A DNA stretch of 64,000 nucleotides from JAWVFN01 sp963696625. GTDB lineage: Bacteria > Actinomycetota > Thermoleophilia > Solirubrobacterales > 70-9. How positions within the stretch are numbered: position 1 is the stretch's first letter; every line of letters starts with the position of its first letter. The stretch lies in assembly GCA_963696625.1 (NCBI GenBank), contig CAVOKZ010000001.1, forward strand, positions 9,051-73,050, given 5' to 3'. Of this stretch, positions 7,013 to 15,368 are shown one piece after another. The notes under the pieces are model-generated. The model ran no database searches, was not told the DNA's origin, and was given only the letters and a program-made list of their open reading frames with translations. A program made the position numbers and the translations under genes.

Positions 7013-8716
7013 TTACGCCAGAGCGCAGACCCGCAGTGGGGCGCTCGGCGCGACCAGCGCCTTCCAGGGCACGTTCGCGTCGTCGGGGGGAATCGAAAGC
7101 GTCGCCGCCGATCCGGCGCTGACGCTGCCGGCGGCTGCGTAGATGCCCTCGGCGAAGCGGCCGAGGTTGACCGACGCCGCCGGCGTGCCCGGCGCCGCCC
7201 CGGCCGGCGCCTCGAAGCCGAGCCCGGACGCGGGAACGCCGATTGCGAGATGCGAGCCCGGCCGCCCCGGCCGCAACCCGAGGCAGCCCCCGCTCGCGAT
7301 GCTCTCGACCCCGGTGTTGACCAGCACCGGCGGCGGCTTGGCCGCCGCCGGTGGCAGCGCCGGCACGGACTCGAGCGCGAGCGCGAGGCCGGACGCGAGG
7401 ACGACGTCGGCGCGCTTGCGCACCGTCTCGCCCTCGCCGGTGAGCTCGGCGACGCTGTACGACGGCGTGCCGAACTCGTCCTCGTGCGCGTAGTAGGACC
7501 CCGCGGTGAGGATCGTTATCCCCGCCTGGCCGTAGGCGTCGCGAATCGCCGGGCCGTCGGGCTCGAACGAGTCGGGGATGCGGCCGCGACCCAGATCGAG
7601 CGCGGTGAGGTCGGCCCGGACCAGCGCCGAGAGCTGGCCCACATAGCGGGCCGAGTAGTGGTACTGGAAGAGGTTCGCGACCAGCGCCGAGACGAGCACG
7701 ATCCCGAGCACGACCCAGGCGCGGGAAGAAAGGCGCGGCGGGCGGGCGACGACCGCTGCCCCGGCCATCAGCAGCAGGACGACGCCGGGGTAGAAGTAGC
7801 GCGGCGCCGTGGCGAGATCGGGGCGGGCGGGGCCGAGCACCATCGCCACCGCAACCCAGAAGGCGAAGTAGGTCGCGATCACGGCCCAGGCGCGGCGCTC
7901 GACACGGAAGCCCTTGACGAACCAGTAGGCGCAGAAGGCGAGCAGGCCGATGGCCATCGGCTCGCCGATGTCGAGCCGGAACACGTTGCCGCCGATCTGC
8001 CCCGGGGTCCGAAACAGCCCGGTGATCGCCGCCAGCGAGCCGCCGAGGGAGTCGACCAGCAGCGACGGCACGTTCGGCAGGTTCTGCCAGTTGAAGAAGC
8101 TCGAGTCCTCGAACTCGGCGCTCGCCCAGGCCCGCCAGGCCAGGTAGGCGACGACCGGAATCGCCCAGGCCCAGTTGCGGCGCCGCCGCCAGGGGCTGTC
8201 GCAGTTGACGAGGATCACTGCGGCGACGATGAACGGAACCCCGGTGCCGAACGACGCGAGGCTGACCGCGAGGAGCACACCCGCCCAGACGTCACCGCGG
8301 CGATCGCCGCGGTCGAGCATCAGCATCATCCCGAGGCCGGCGGAGATCGAGATCAGCGCGGCAACCCCGTCAGTGGTGGCAACAACCTCCCATCCCGACC
8401 CGAGCACGCAGACCAGCGACGCGGCGCCGGCGGCGATCCACGACCCGACCCGCCGCTCGAGCCAGACGAAGAGCAGGATCGAGGCCAGCAGGTCGAAGAA
8501 GATCAGCGCCAGCCTCAGCGGCACGTCGGTGCCGATCCCGAACAGGTCCCAGGCGCCGCGGTAGAGGATCAGCGGGAACAGCAGCAGATGCCCGTACTCG
8601 GGCTCGAGCAGGCCGTCGACGGTGAATCCGTCGCGCCGAACGAGGAATCCCCACTCGTCGAGGAACAGGGTGTGATCGCGGGTCTCGACCCAGATGAAGA
8701 CCGCGGCGGCAACCAT
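7013..8716 (-). CDS. GT-C-like polytopic membrane protein
   Basis: At least 567 aa with about ten hydrophobic helices and a 170-residue soluble C-terminal part. Just after the first helix is LFLDEWGF; an acidic pair there is the catalytic site in GT-C enzymes, which use polyprenyl-phosphate sugars. It is a paralogue of 13537..15315 (shared DEWG, GHL and LERGDRAGDV-like stretches). The ATG at 8716 would cut the first helix in half. The frame stays open for 40 more codons to 8836, where only a CTG is available, overlapping the carboxylase stop as CTGA; that upstream start is more plausible structurally. Function is inferred. Confidence 0.68.
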   Translation of the reverse strand: MVAAAVFIWVETRDHTLFLDEWGFLVRRDGFTVDGLLEPEYGHLLLFPLILYRGAWDLFGIGTDVPLRLALIFFDLLASILLFVWLERRVGSWIAAGAASLVCVLGSGWEVVATTDGVAALISISAGLGMMLMLDRGDRRGDVWAGVLLAVSLASFGTGVPFIVAAVILVNCDSPWRRRRNWAWAIPVVAYLAWRAWASAEFEDSSFFNWQNLPNVPSLLVDSLGGSLAAITGLFRTPGQIGGNVFRLDIGEPMAIGLLAFCAYWFVKGFRVERRAWAVIATYFAFWVAVAMVLGPARPDLATAPRYFYPGVVLLLMAGAAVVARPPRLSSRAWVVLGIVLVSALVANLFQYHYSARYVGQLSALVRADLTALDLGRGRIPDSFEPDGPAIRDAYGQAGITILTAGSYYAHEDEFGTPSYSVAELTGEGETVRKRADVVLASGLALALESVPALPPAAAKPPPVLVNTGVESIASGGCLGLRPGRPGSHLAIGVPASGLGFEAPAGAAPGTPAASVNLGRFAEGIYAAAGSVSAGSAATLSIPPDDANVPWKALVAPSAPLRVCALA

Positions 8717-8832
8717 CGCGATCGCAAACGCGAGGCGGGCGCCGGAGCCGTCGTTGAGGCGCTCGACCAGCCGGTCAAGGCGGTAAGAGGCCCACGGCCC
8801 CCAGCCAGGCGTGGAGGGGTCGGGCGCTCCGC

Positions 8833-10401
8833 TCAGAGTGGGATGTTCCCGTGCTTGCGCTTGGGCTGTTCGACTCGCTTGGTCTCGAGCGTGTGCAGCG
8901 CCTTGATCAGCCTCGGGCGAGTCAGGTGGGGGACGATCACGTCGTCGATGTAGCCGCGCTCGGCCGCCGAGTAGGGGTTGGCGAAGTGGGCCTTGTAGTC
9001 CTCGATCAGCTTCGCCCGCCGCTCCTCGGGGGTCGGCGACTGGGCGATGTCGCGGCGGTAGATGATGTTGACCGCGCCCTCGGGGCCCATGACCGCGATC
9101 TCGGCGGTCGGCCAGGCGAAGTTGAAGTCGGCGAGGTGGTGCTTGGAGTTCATCACGTCATAGGCGCCGCCGTAGGCCTTGCGGGTGACGACGTTCACCT
9201 TCGGCACCGTCGCCTCGACGAACGCGTAGAGCAGCTTGGCGCCGTGGCGGATGATCCCGTTCCACTCCTGGGAGGTGCCGGGCAGGAAGCCGGGGACGTC
9301 GGTGAGGCTGACCAGCGGCACGTTGAAGGCGTCGCAGGTGCGCACGAAGCGAGCGGCCTTCTCGGAGGCCTCGATGTCGAGAACGCCGGCGAGGTGCTTG
9401 GGCTGGTTGCCGACGATGCCGACCGGCATCCCGTCGAGGCGCGAGAAGCCGCAGATGATGTTCTGGGCGAAGTGCTCGTGGACCTCGAAGAACTCGCCGT
9501 CGTCGACGATAAGCGAGAGCACGTCGCGCATGTCATAGGGCTTCGACGGGTCGTCGGGAACGAGCGTGTCGAGCGCCTCTTCGGTGCGCTCGGGGTCGTC
9601 GTAGGGCTCGACACGGGGCGGCAGCTCGAGGTTGTTCGAGGGCAAGAAGCCGACCAGGTGACGCACGTCCTCGAGACACGCGTCCTCGTCCTCGGAGGCG
9701 AAGTGGGCCACGCCCGACTTGGTGTTGTGGCTCATCGCCCCGCCGAGCTCCTCGAACTCGACCTCCTCGCCGGTCACGGTCTTGATCACGTCGGGCCCCG
9801 TGATGAACATGTGCGAGGTCTCCTTGACCATGAAGATGAAGTCGGTCATCGCCGGGGAGTAGACGGCGCCGCCGGCGCAGGGGCCCATGATCACGCTGAT
9901 CTGGGGGATCACCCCGGAGCACTGGACGTTGCGGACGAACACGTCGCCGTAGGCGCCCAGCGAGACGACCCCCTCCTGGATCCGGGCGCCGCCCGAGTCG
10001 TTGAGGCCGATCACCGGCGCCCCGACCTTGGCGGCGAGGTCCATGATCTTGCCCATCTTCTCCGCCATCACCTCGCCCAGCGAGCCGCCGAACACGGTGA
10101 AGTCCTGGCTGAAGACGAAGACCGTGCGGCCGTCGATCGTGCCGTACCCGGTTACAACCGCGTCGCCGTAGGGCCGGTTCTTGTCCATGTCGAAGTCGTG
10201 GGTGCGGTGGCGGACGAAGGTGTCGAGCTCCTCAAAGCTGCCCGGATCGAGCAGCTTCTCGATCCGCTCGCGGGCGGTCATCTTGCCCTTCGCGTGCTGC
10301 TTGTCGACGGCCTCCTCTGAGGCGCTGTGGACCGCCTGCTCGCGCAGCTCCATCAGCTGGGCGAGCTTCTCTTCGTGGGTCTCGGGGTACTTCTCGCGCA
10401 T
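8833..10401 (-). CDS. pccB: Acyl-CoA (propionyl-CoA) carboxylase beta subunit
   Basis: 522 aa carboxyltransferase that moves CO2 from carboxybiotin to an acyl-CoA. Both crotonase-fold halves are present: GLNDSGGARIQEG and GPCAGGAVYSPA in the first, DVPGFLPGTSQE and KAYGGAYDVMNSK in the second. The Asp of GGAYDVM is, as I recall from the Streptomyces work, the residue that favours propionyl-CoA; acetyl-CoA enzymes have Ile there. ATG 10401 follows a TAGAAT box by 10 nt. The epsilon subunit lies directly upstream. The biotinylated alpha subunit is not in the window. The product would feed the mutase at 20405 and epimerase at 51961. Confidence 0.92.
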   Translation of the reverse strand: MREKYPETHEEKLAQLMELREQAVHSASEEAVDKQHAKGKMTARERIEKLLDPGSFEELDTFVRHRTHDFDMDKNRPYGDAVVTGYGTIDGRTVFVFSQDFTVFGGSLGEVMAEKMGKIMDLAAKVGAPVIGLNDSGGARIQEGVVSLGAYGDVFVRNVQCSGVIPQISVIMGPCAGGAVYSPAMTDFIFMVKETSHMFITGPDVIKTVTGEEVEFEELGGAMSHNTKSGVAHFASEDEDACLEDVRHLVGFLPSNNLELPPRVEPYDDPERTEEALDTLVPDDPSKPYDMRDVLSLIVDDGEFFEVHEHFAQNIICGFSRLDGMPVGIVGNQPKHLAGVLDIEASEKAARFVRTCDAFNVPLVSLTDVPGFLPGTSQEWNGIIRHGAKLLYAFVEATVPKVNVVTRKAYGGAYDVMNSKHHLADFNFAWPTAEIAVMGPEGAVNIIYRRDIAQSPTPEERRAKLIEDYKAHFANPYSAAERGYIDDVIVPHLTRPRLIKALHTLETKRVEQPKRKHGNIPL

Positions 10402-10414
10402 GGGGCTGGCGATT

Positions 10415-10648
10415 CTAGGGCCGGGAGCCCCAGATATCGGCGCGCGGGGAGCGCTCGACGCCTTCGAGCAGCGCGGCACGCCCCCAGCGGCCGGCGGCTT
10501 CGGACGCGGCGGGTGCCGGCGCGGTGTCGTCGAGGAAGCGCTCAAGCGCAGCGGCGATCGCGGCGGCCTCCTCCAGGGTCGCGCTGGCGGAGACCATCTC
10601 GATACGGGGCCGCGGCGGGCGGCGGGTTCCGTTACCGGCCATCGCCAT
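10415..10648 (-). CDS. Acyl-CoA carboxylase epsilon subunit
   Basis: 77 aa. These small actinobacterial subunits stabilise the alpha/beta carboxylase complex. It shows the family layout: an alanine-rich helix (EEAAAIAAALERFL), a short linker, then WGRAALLEGV and a C-terminal DIWGSR. It is 13 nt upstream of the beta subunit on the same strand. Start ATG 10648, with a second ATG two codons in. The identification rests on the layout plus position; the family is poorly conserved. Confidence 0.78.
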   Translation of the reverse strand: MAMAGNGTRRPPRPRIEMVSASATLEEAAAIAAALERFLDDTAPAPAASEAAGRWGRAALLEGVERSPRADIWGSRP

Positions 10649-10705
10649 GAGTCTAGGTGTGGGGCGCTCTTATCGGCTTGGAGCCGACAAATCCACGCCG
10701 CCGGG

Positions 10706-11047
10706 CTAGACCAGGCCCTGGAAGGGGCGCTTCTCGGGCTCGGCGAGCTCGTCGAGGACGGCGTCGAGCCAGCCCTCGAGCTCGGTCGCCGTGGCGCCCT
10801 CGCGATCGGCGGCGATCGCCACGGTCGTCCCCCAGCCGTCCTGCTCGAGCGCGATCTCGATGCTCGCGACCACCTCCGCGGCGGACGCCGCCCATGCGAG
10901 CCTGGCCTCGGGATCGCGCTCGGTCACGGCGACCTCGGCCGCGTGGCCGAGCAACCCCGAGCTCCAGCCCTGAATGCGCTCGTGCTGGTCGACGAGCTGC
11001 CAGAGCTCAGGCTGCGACTTGACCAGTGTGCGCTCGGCTGTTGCCAT
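10706..11047 (-). CDS. Small SRPBCC-like protein
   Basis: 113 aa. The order of elements (RTLVKSQPELWQLV, a WAASAAE strand near the middle, IEIALEQDGWGTTVAI, then a C-terminal helix WLDAVLDELAEPEKRPF) resembles the START-like/SRPBCC hydrophobic-ligand fold of actinobacterial stress or polyketide-cyclase-like proteins. No catalytic residues can be named. A hairpin (TCGGCT...AGCCGA, about 10674-10688) lies between its stop and the epsilon-subunit gene. It may be an independent unit. Confidence 0.55.
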   Translation of the reverse strand: MATAERTLVKSQPELWQLVDQHERIQGWSSGLLGHAAEVAVTERDPEARLAWAASAAEVVASIEIALEQDGWGTTVAIAADREGATATELEGWLDAVLDELAEPEKRPFQGLV

Positions 11048-11129
11048 CGAGGAGACGTTCGCCCGCGCCGATCCGCTTCCTTCCCTCGCGGACGGCCTCG
11101 ATCCCGATGCAGCCCGGGTTGCGCCCCGG

Positions 11130-12824
11130 CTACTGCGAGCCGGGGCGCCGAGCGCGCGCCACCAGGCTCAGACCCCAGCGGGGCCTCAACAGCCGCTCGA
11201 GCGGGCGCCAGACGCGCACGGCATGCTCGTAGAGCGCCAGCGAGACTCGCCCGATGCGCGCGTCGGGGCGGTGGTTCTTGAGCCACCAGCCGAGGATCCC
11301 GAGGGTGTTGAAGGGCTTGGCCTCGATCAGCTCGAGCCCCGTGAGCTCGATCAGCTCGAGCAGGCGCTCGGGCGTGTAACGCCGGTAGTGGCCGTAAGCC
11401 TCGTCGAGCGCTCCGAATAGGCGTGGATGGGCGGGGACGAGCAAGGCCAGCTCGCCGCCGGGCTTGAGCGCGGCACCCATCGCTGCGACCGCGGCGGCGT
11501 CGTCCTCGATGTGCTCGAGCACGTTTTGGCAGACGACGAGGTCGAAGGCGCCGTCGCTCAGCGAGGGTGCCTGCGGCAGGCCCTCGGCGACTACCTGGAC
11601 CCGGGGGTCGGCGCCGAAGCGGCGACGGAGCACCGCGGAGCAGGACTCGTCCGGCTCCAGGGCGAGCAGTCGCCCGGCGCCTTTCCCGAGGATGCGCTCG
11701 CTGAAGGTGCCTATCCCGGCGCCGACCTCGGCTACCGCGGCGTCGACCGAGCCCGAGTACTGATCGAACATCCAATCGCAGAGCCGCCGCGAATGGGCCA
11801 GCGCCTGCAGCTCCTCGAGAATCGCCGTATCGACCGGCGCCGGCCGCTTGGCGATACGGGGCGCCCGCACCGGGCCGGCGGTCGATGGCGTGAGCGGGCC
11901 CTCGTCGCCGACCCGGCGCGCGTAGAGGCAGAACTTGGCGCGCGGGTCGAGCTCGAAGCGCCGGTGCCCGGTCTTGGTGCGCGCCAGCAGGTCGTGGGCG
12001 ATGCGGCTCGCGGTCGGCGCCACCGGGCTGAGATCGCCGACCAGGGTCTCCAGCGAGGACCGCTTGCCGACCCAGTGCCAGCCGACCGGAGCGAAGCCGT
12101 GGCGGCGGAGGACCTCGGAGAGTCCGTCGACCGAGAAGAGGACCATGTGCTCGGGAACCCGTTGGACCTCGGGCCAGCGGGCCCCCACCAGTCGTGTCGT
12201 CAGCGAGCCGGCGTCCGGCGTCAGCACCACGAGCAGACCGCCGTGCCTCGTCACACGCGCCGCTTCCGCGATCAGCCGGTCGGGATCGTCGAGGTGCTCG
12301 ATCAGGTCCAGCATCGTCACCACGTCGAAGGCGTCCTCGCCGATGCCGGCTTCCTCGAGCGTGCCCCGCTTGACCTCGACCCCAAGCTCGCGCCGGGCAT
12401 AGTCTGCCGCCCAGGGATTGACGTCGAGCCCCGAGGCATTCCAGCCCCGCTCGCGCGCGACTCCGACGAGAAAGCCGGGCCCCGCACCGACGTCGAGCAG
12501 TTCTCCGGGTGGGTGGCGGCGCTCGACCTGGGCGAGCAGCAGGTCGAACTTCTCTTCGATCTCGCGGCGATCGGAGAGGTAGTCGCGGTAGCCGGGGACG
12601 CCGGTGACCCCGTCGCTGCGGTTGCCGAAGTAGGTCTCGTCGGCGTAGAGGGTGGGATCGGGATCGGGCCGCACCTCGAGGAAGAGGCTGCGGCAGTGGC
12701 GGCAGCGGCGAAAATGCGCGCCGTTTCGCTCGAACCTGCGACGCGCGCCCCCCTCCAGACAGGCGGGACAGACGTCGGGGGCTAGCGCCACGCGGAGGCC
12801 GCGGGTCGGCGCCGGGGCGCTCAT
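11130..12824 (-). CDS. Double-headed SAM methyltransferase with N-terminal zinc ribbon
   Basis: 564 aa with two separate methyltransferase domains. Residues 18-45 form a CPAC...CRHC zinc-ribbon-like knuckle. Domain 1 has LLDVGAGPGFLVGVA (about 112) and MLDLIEHLDDPDRL; domain 2 has VAEVGAGIGTFS (about 355) and CQNVLEHIEDD. The second half ends with a YGHYRRYTPERL segment as in other glycan-locus methyltransferases. The first half resembles NodS/UbiG-like enzymes often fused to a C4 zinc knuckle. Its ATG (12824) overlaps the upstream GT2 stop as ATGA. It could install two methyl groups on one acceptor; substrates are unknown. Confidence 0.8.
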   Translation of the reverse strand: MSAPAPTRGLRVALAPDVCPACLEGGARRRFERNGAHFRRCRHCRSLFLEVRPDPDPTLYADETYFGNRSDGVTGVPGYRDYLSDRREIEEKFDLLLAQVERRHPPGELLDVGAGPGFLVGVARERGWNASGLDVNPWAADYARRELGVEVKRGTLEEAGIGEDAFDVVTMLDLIEHLDDPDRLIAEAARVTRHGGLLVVLTPDAGSLTTRLVGARWPEVQRVPEHMVLFSVDGLSEVLRRHGFAPVGWHWVGKRSSLETLVGDLSPVAPTASRIAHDLLARTKTGHRRFELDPRAKFCLYARRVGDEGPLTPSTAGPVRAPRIAKRPAPVDTAILEELQALAHSRRLCDWMFDQYSGSVDAAVAEVGAGIGTFSERILGKGAGRLLALEPDESCSAVLRRRFGADPRVQVVAEGLPQAPSLSDGAFDLVVCQNVLEHIEDDAAAVAAMGAALKPGGELALLVPAHPRLFGALDEAYGHYRRYTPERLLELIELTGLELIEAKPFNTLGILGWWLKNHRPDARIGRVSLALYEHAVRVWRPLERLLRPRWGLSLVARARRPGSQ

Positions 12825-13510
12825 CGGAACCGGCAGCGAAGCAGGGTCCAGAACATCCGCAATCCGTCCAGCACGGTGATCTTCTTGCCCGCTTCCCGGC
12901 TTCGCGCGGAGTAGTTGACCGGCACCTCGTAGATCACGGCCCCCGACCGCAGCAGGCGGGCGCCGATCTCGGCCTCGATCGTGTAGCCGTCCTCGCGCAG
13001 CCGCAACGAGCGCATGCGCTCGGTTGCCATCGCCTTGTGACAGCTCGAGAGGTCGGAGAGCCAGGTGTTGTACAGCGCGTTGGCGGCGACGTTGACGGCG
13101 CGGCCGCCCAGCACGTACCAGAACCCGAAGGTCGAGTGGGCGTGAAAGAGGCGGGTCCCGAACACCGCGTCGGCCGTCCCCTCGCGCAGCGGCTCGATGA
13201 GCTTGGCGATGTCGGCGGGGTCGTACTCGAGGTCGGCGTCGAGGATCGCCGAGTAGGTGCCCGAGGCGACGGCGAGCGCGTGGCGCACGCCGTCCCCCTT
13301 GCCCTTGTTGCGGTCGACCTCGACGATCCGGACCTGCTCGGGCCATTGGCGCCCGGCAAGGACACTGCGGGTCGAGTCGGTGGAGCCGTTCTCGACGACG
13401 ATCAGCTCGAAGGACTCCACCCCGAGCGGCGCCTCGAGCACGCGCTCGATCGCGAGCTCGATCGTCGCTTCCTCGTTGTATGCGGGCATCAGAATCGAGA
13501 GCTCGGTCAT
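12821..13510 (-). CDS. Family 2 glycosyltransferase
   Basis: 229 aa GT-A enzyme: ILMPAYNEEATIELAI at the N-terminus, VVENGSTDST, NKGKGDGVRHAL and the DXD-type ILDADLEYDP. It lacks the C-terminal helices of GtrB enzymes and ends in a basic, aromatic tail, as in dolichyl-phosphate-mannose-synthase-like proteins of polysaccharide loci. ATG 13510. Its stop is coupled (ATGA) to the double methyltransferase, so the two probably act on the same glycan. Confidence 0.85.
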   Translation of the reverse strand: MTELSILMPAYNEEATIELAIERVLEAPLGVESFELIVVENGSTDSTRSVLAGRQWPEQVRIVEVDRNKGKGDGVRHALAVASGTYSAILDADLEYDPADIAKLIEPLREGTADAVFGTRLFHAHSTFGFWYVLGGRAVNVAANALYNTWLSDLSSCHKAMATERMRSLRLREDGYTIEAEIGARLLRSGAVIYEVPVNYSARSREAGKKITVLDGLRMFWTLLRCRFR

Positions 13511-13536
13511 GGGCCTTCCTGGCTGACGAGAACTGG

Positions 13537-15315
13537 CTACGGGAGCAGCGGGCAGATCTTCAACGGACGGGTGGCGCCGACCGCCAACCGCCACGGAGCG
13601 GCCGCGCGGTCGCGGGGAAGCCTAACCGCCTGGGGCCCTTCCGTCGCCGGCGGGCCCAGGGGGCTGAACTGATCGCCGAAGCGCCGCAGCGCCAGGGCGG
13701 GTGGAGCGCCGGGCGGCGCCTCGAAGCTGAATCCCCCCACAGGCAGCACGAACGCCGTGGTCGCGGTCGTTCCCTCGACCGGCGTAAGCCGCACGCACTG
13801 GCCTTCGCTGCTGAGCTCACCGCTCGTCACCGGCCCCGCCTCCAGGGTTCCCCCGTTGCGCGACTCGGCCGAGGCCGGCCGCGGCCGAATGCCCTCGGCG
13901 AGGATCAGCTCGCGGTCGGCGGCCTGGCGCACGGACTCGCTGCTGTCCTTGAGCTCCTCCAGCGTCATCGCCGGCGTCCCGTGCGCGTCCGCGGCGGCGT
14001 AGTACTCGGATGCCGGGATCACCATGTCGGCGAGCAGCCCGCTCGTGATCCCGCCCGCCTCGATTACGAGACCGGGGACAGCCTGGTCGCGGGCGATCTC
14101 GAGCGCGGTCAGCTCGGCCCGGTTCTCCTCGGAGTTCGCGCGATAGAAGGCGCCGAAGTCGCGCAGAGCGTCGAGGTTGGGGAGCAGGGCGAGGAAGCTG
14201 ACGGCAAGCACCCCGATGATCGCTCTCGGCGAGGGGCGGACCCCCTCGAACAGCTGGGCGAAGAGCAGGACCAGGAAGATCGTCGCCAGCAGCTGGTAGC
14301 GAGCCGCCTCGGGTGGCCGCGCCGATTCGGCGACCGCGCCGACCGCCGCCCAGTAGGCGAGCGGCATGGCCCCGTACACCCAGAGCCAGCCGTTGATCGT
14401 CGTTCCCCGCCGCCACCTGACCGCGACCAAAGCGCCCGCGGCGACCAGGGGCACGAGCACCCGGCCCCACTCGAGCGGCACGACCGACTCTGCCTTGGTG
14501 CCGAACAGCCCCGAGGCCGCGCTCAGCACCGCCGCGGCCGAGTCGAGCATCGAGTTCGGAAGATGGAGGAGGTTGTCGAAGGTGACCTCCGCCCCGTCGC
14601 CGGGCGAGGCCCAGACGCGCCAGATCACGTAGAGCCCGATCGGGATCGCGAAGACCCACGATTTCCGCCAGCCCTCCCGGCCGCGGGCGAAGAGAACCGC
14701 GACCACTGCTCCGGCGGCGAACGCGAGCGCCGGCCCGTAGGTGGCGAGCCCGATCACCAGCAGCACGGATGCTGCGACGTCGCCCGCCCGGTCGCCGCGC
14801 TCGAGGCACAGCAGCATCGCCAGCCCGGTGACGATAGGGATCATGACCCCGACCCCGAGCGTGGTCGAGTAGACCTCGCCCGCCGAGCCGAAGCCGAGCA
14901 CCAGGATCACCGGGCCGAGGGCCAGCCAGTCGCCGACCCGCCGCCTGACCAGCTCGAAGAGGAGGGCGGCTGCGGCGAGCACCTCGGCGGCGAGCAAGAT
15001 GCGAAACGCCACCCGGCTGGGCCCGAACAGCTCGACCATGCCCTTGTAGAGCAAGATCACGACGATCTGCAGATGGCCAACCCGGGGCTGGAGCATGTCG
15101 TGCAGGCTGAATCCGGGGTAGCTCGCGAAGAGGCCCCATTCGTCGCCGAGAAAGCTCTGACCGCGCGTCACGACCATGATCGCGAGCGCCGAGCACGCCA
15201 TCGCCGCGGCGAGAACCAGCAGCGGCAGCCACGGCGAAGAGAGGACGCCGCCGATCCGGTTCAGCGGCAACGGAGGCCGCGCCGGCGGCGCCTGTGGGCT
15301 GGAAGCGGTCTCCAC
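13537..15315 (-). CDS. GT-C-like polytopic membrane protein
   Basis: 592 aa. A 30-residue proline-rich cytoplasmic start is followed by about ten membrane helices and a soluble C-terminal domain rich in beta strands. SFLGDEWGLFASYPGF after the first helix is the probable acidic GT-C active-site loop. Paralogous to the gene at 7013. GTG 15315 is chosen; a TAGATT box ends 7 nt upstream, so the transcript is probably leaderless. The divergent GT at 15369 has its own box in the same 53-nt gap. A role in transferring polyprenyl-phosphate-linked sugars outside the membrane is inferred. Confidence 0.72.
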   Translation of the reverse strand: METASSPQAPPARPPLPLNRIGGVLSSPWLPLLVLAAAMACSALAIMVVTRGQSFLGDEWGLFASYPGFSLHDMLQPRVGHLQIVVILLYKGMVELFGPSRVAFRILLAAEVLAAAALLFELVRRRVGDWLALGPVILVLGFGSAGEVYSTTLGVGVMIPIVTGLAMLLCLERGDRAGDVAASVLLVIGLATYGPALAFAAGAVVAVLFARGREGWRKSWVFAIPIGLYVIWRVWASPGDGAEVTFDNLLHLPNSMLDSAAAVLSAASGLFGTKAESVVPLEWGRVLVPLVAAGALVAVRWRRGTTINGWLWVYGAMPLAYWAAVGAVAESARPPEAARYQLLATIFLVLLFAQLFEGVRPSPRAIIGVLAVSFLALLPNLDALRDFGAFYRANSEENRAELTALEIARDQAVPGLVIEAGGITSGLLADMVIPASEYYAAADAHGTPAMTLEELKDSSESVRQAADRELILAEGIRPRPASAESRNGGTLEAGPVTSGELSSEGQCVRLTPVEGTTATTAFVLPVGGFSFEAPPGAPPALALRRFGDQFSPLGPPATEGPQAVRLPRDRAAAPWRLAVGATRPLKICPLLP

Positions 15316-15322
15316 CGGCCTG

Positions 15323-15358
15323 AATCTAGCGGGCCGGGCCAGCGCTCACAGCTACGAT
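15323..15358. promoter_or_regulatory. Divergent pair of leaderless-type -10 boxes
   Basis: In the 53-nt gap between divergent starts, TAGATT on the minus strand (15328-15323) ends 7 nt before GTG 15315, and TACGAT on the plus strand (15353-15358) ends 10 nt before ATG 15369. Neither gene has a Shine-Dalgarno. This is the clearest example of a pattern repeated across the window. Confidence 0.5.
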
Positions 15359-15368
15359 CTGCGCCGAG

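Noticed and set aside
10649..10705. tRNA-like hairpin upstream of the epsilon subunit
   Set aside because: Only one 6-bp stem; no cloverleaf, no T-loop or anticodon arm can be drawn.
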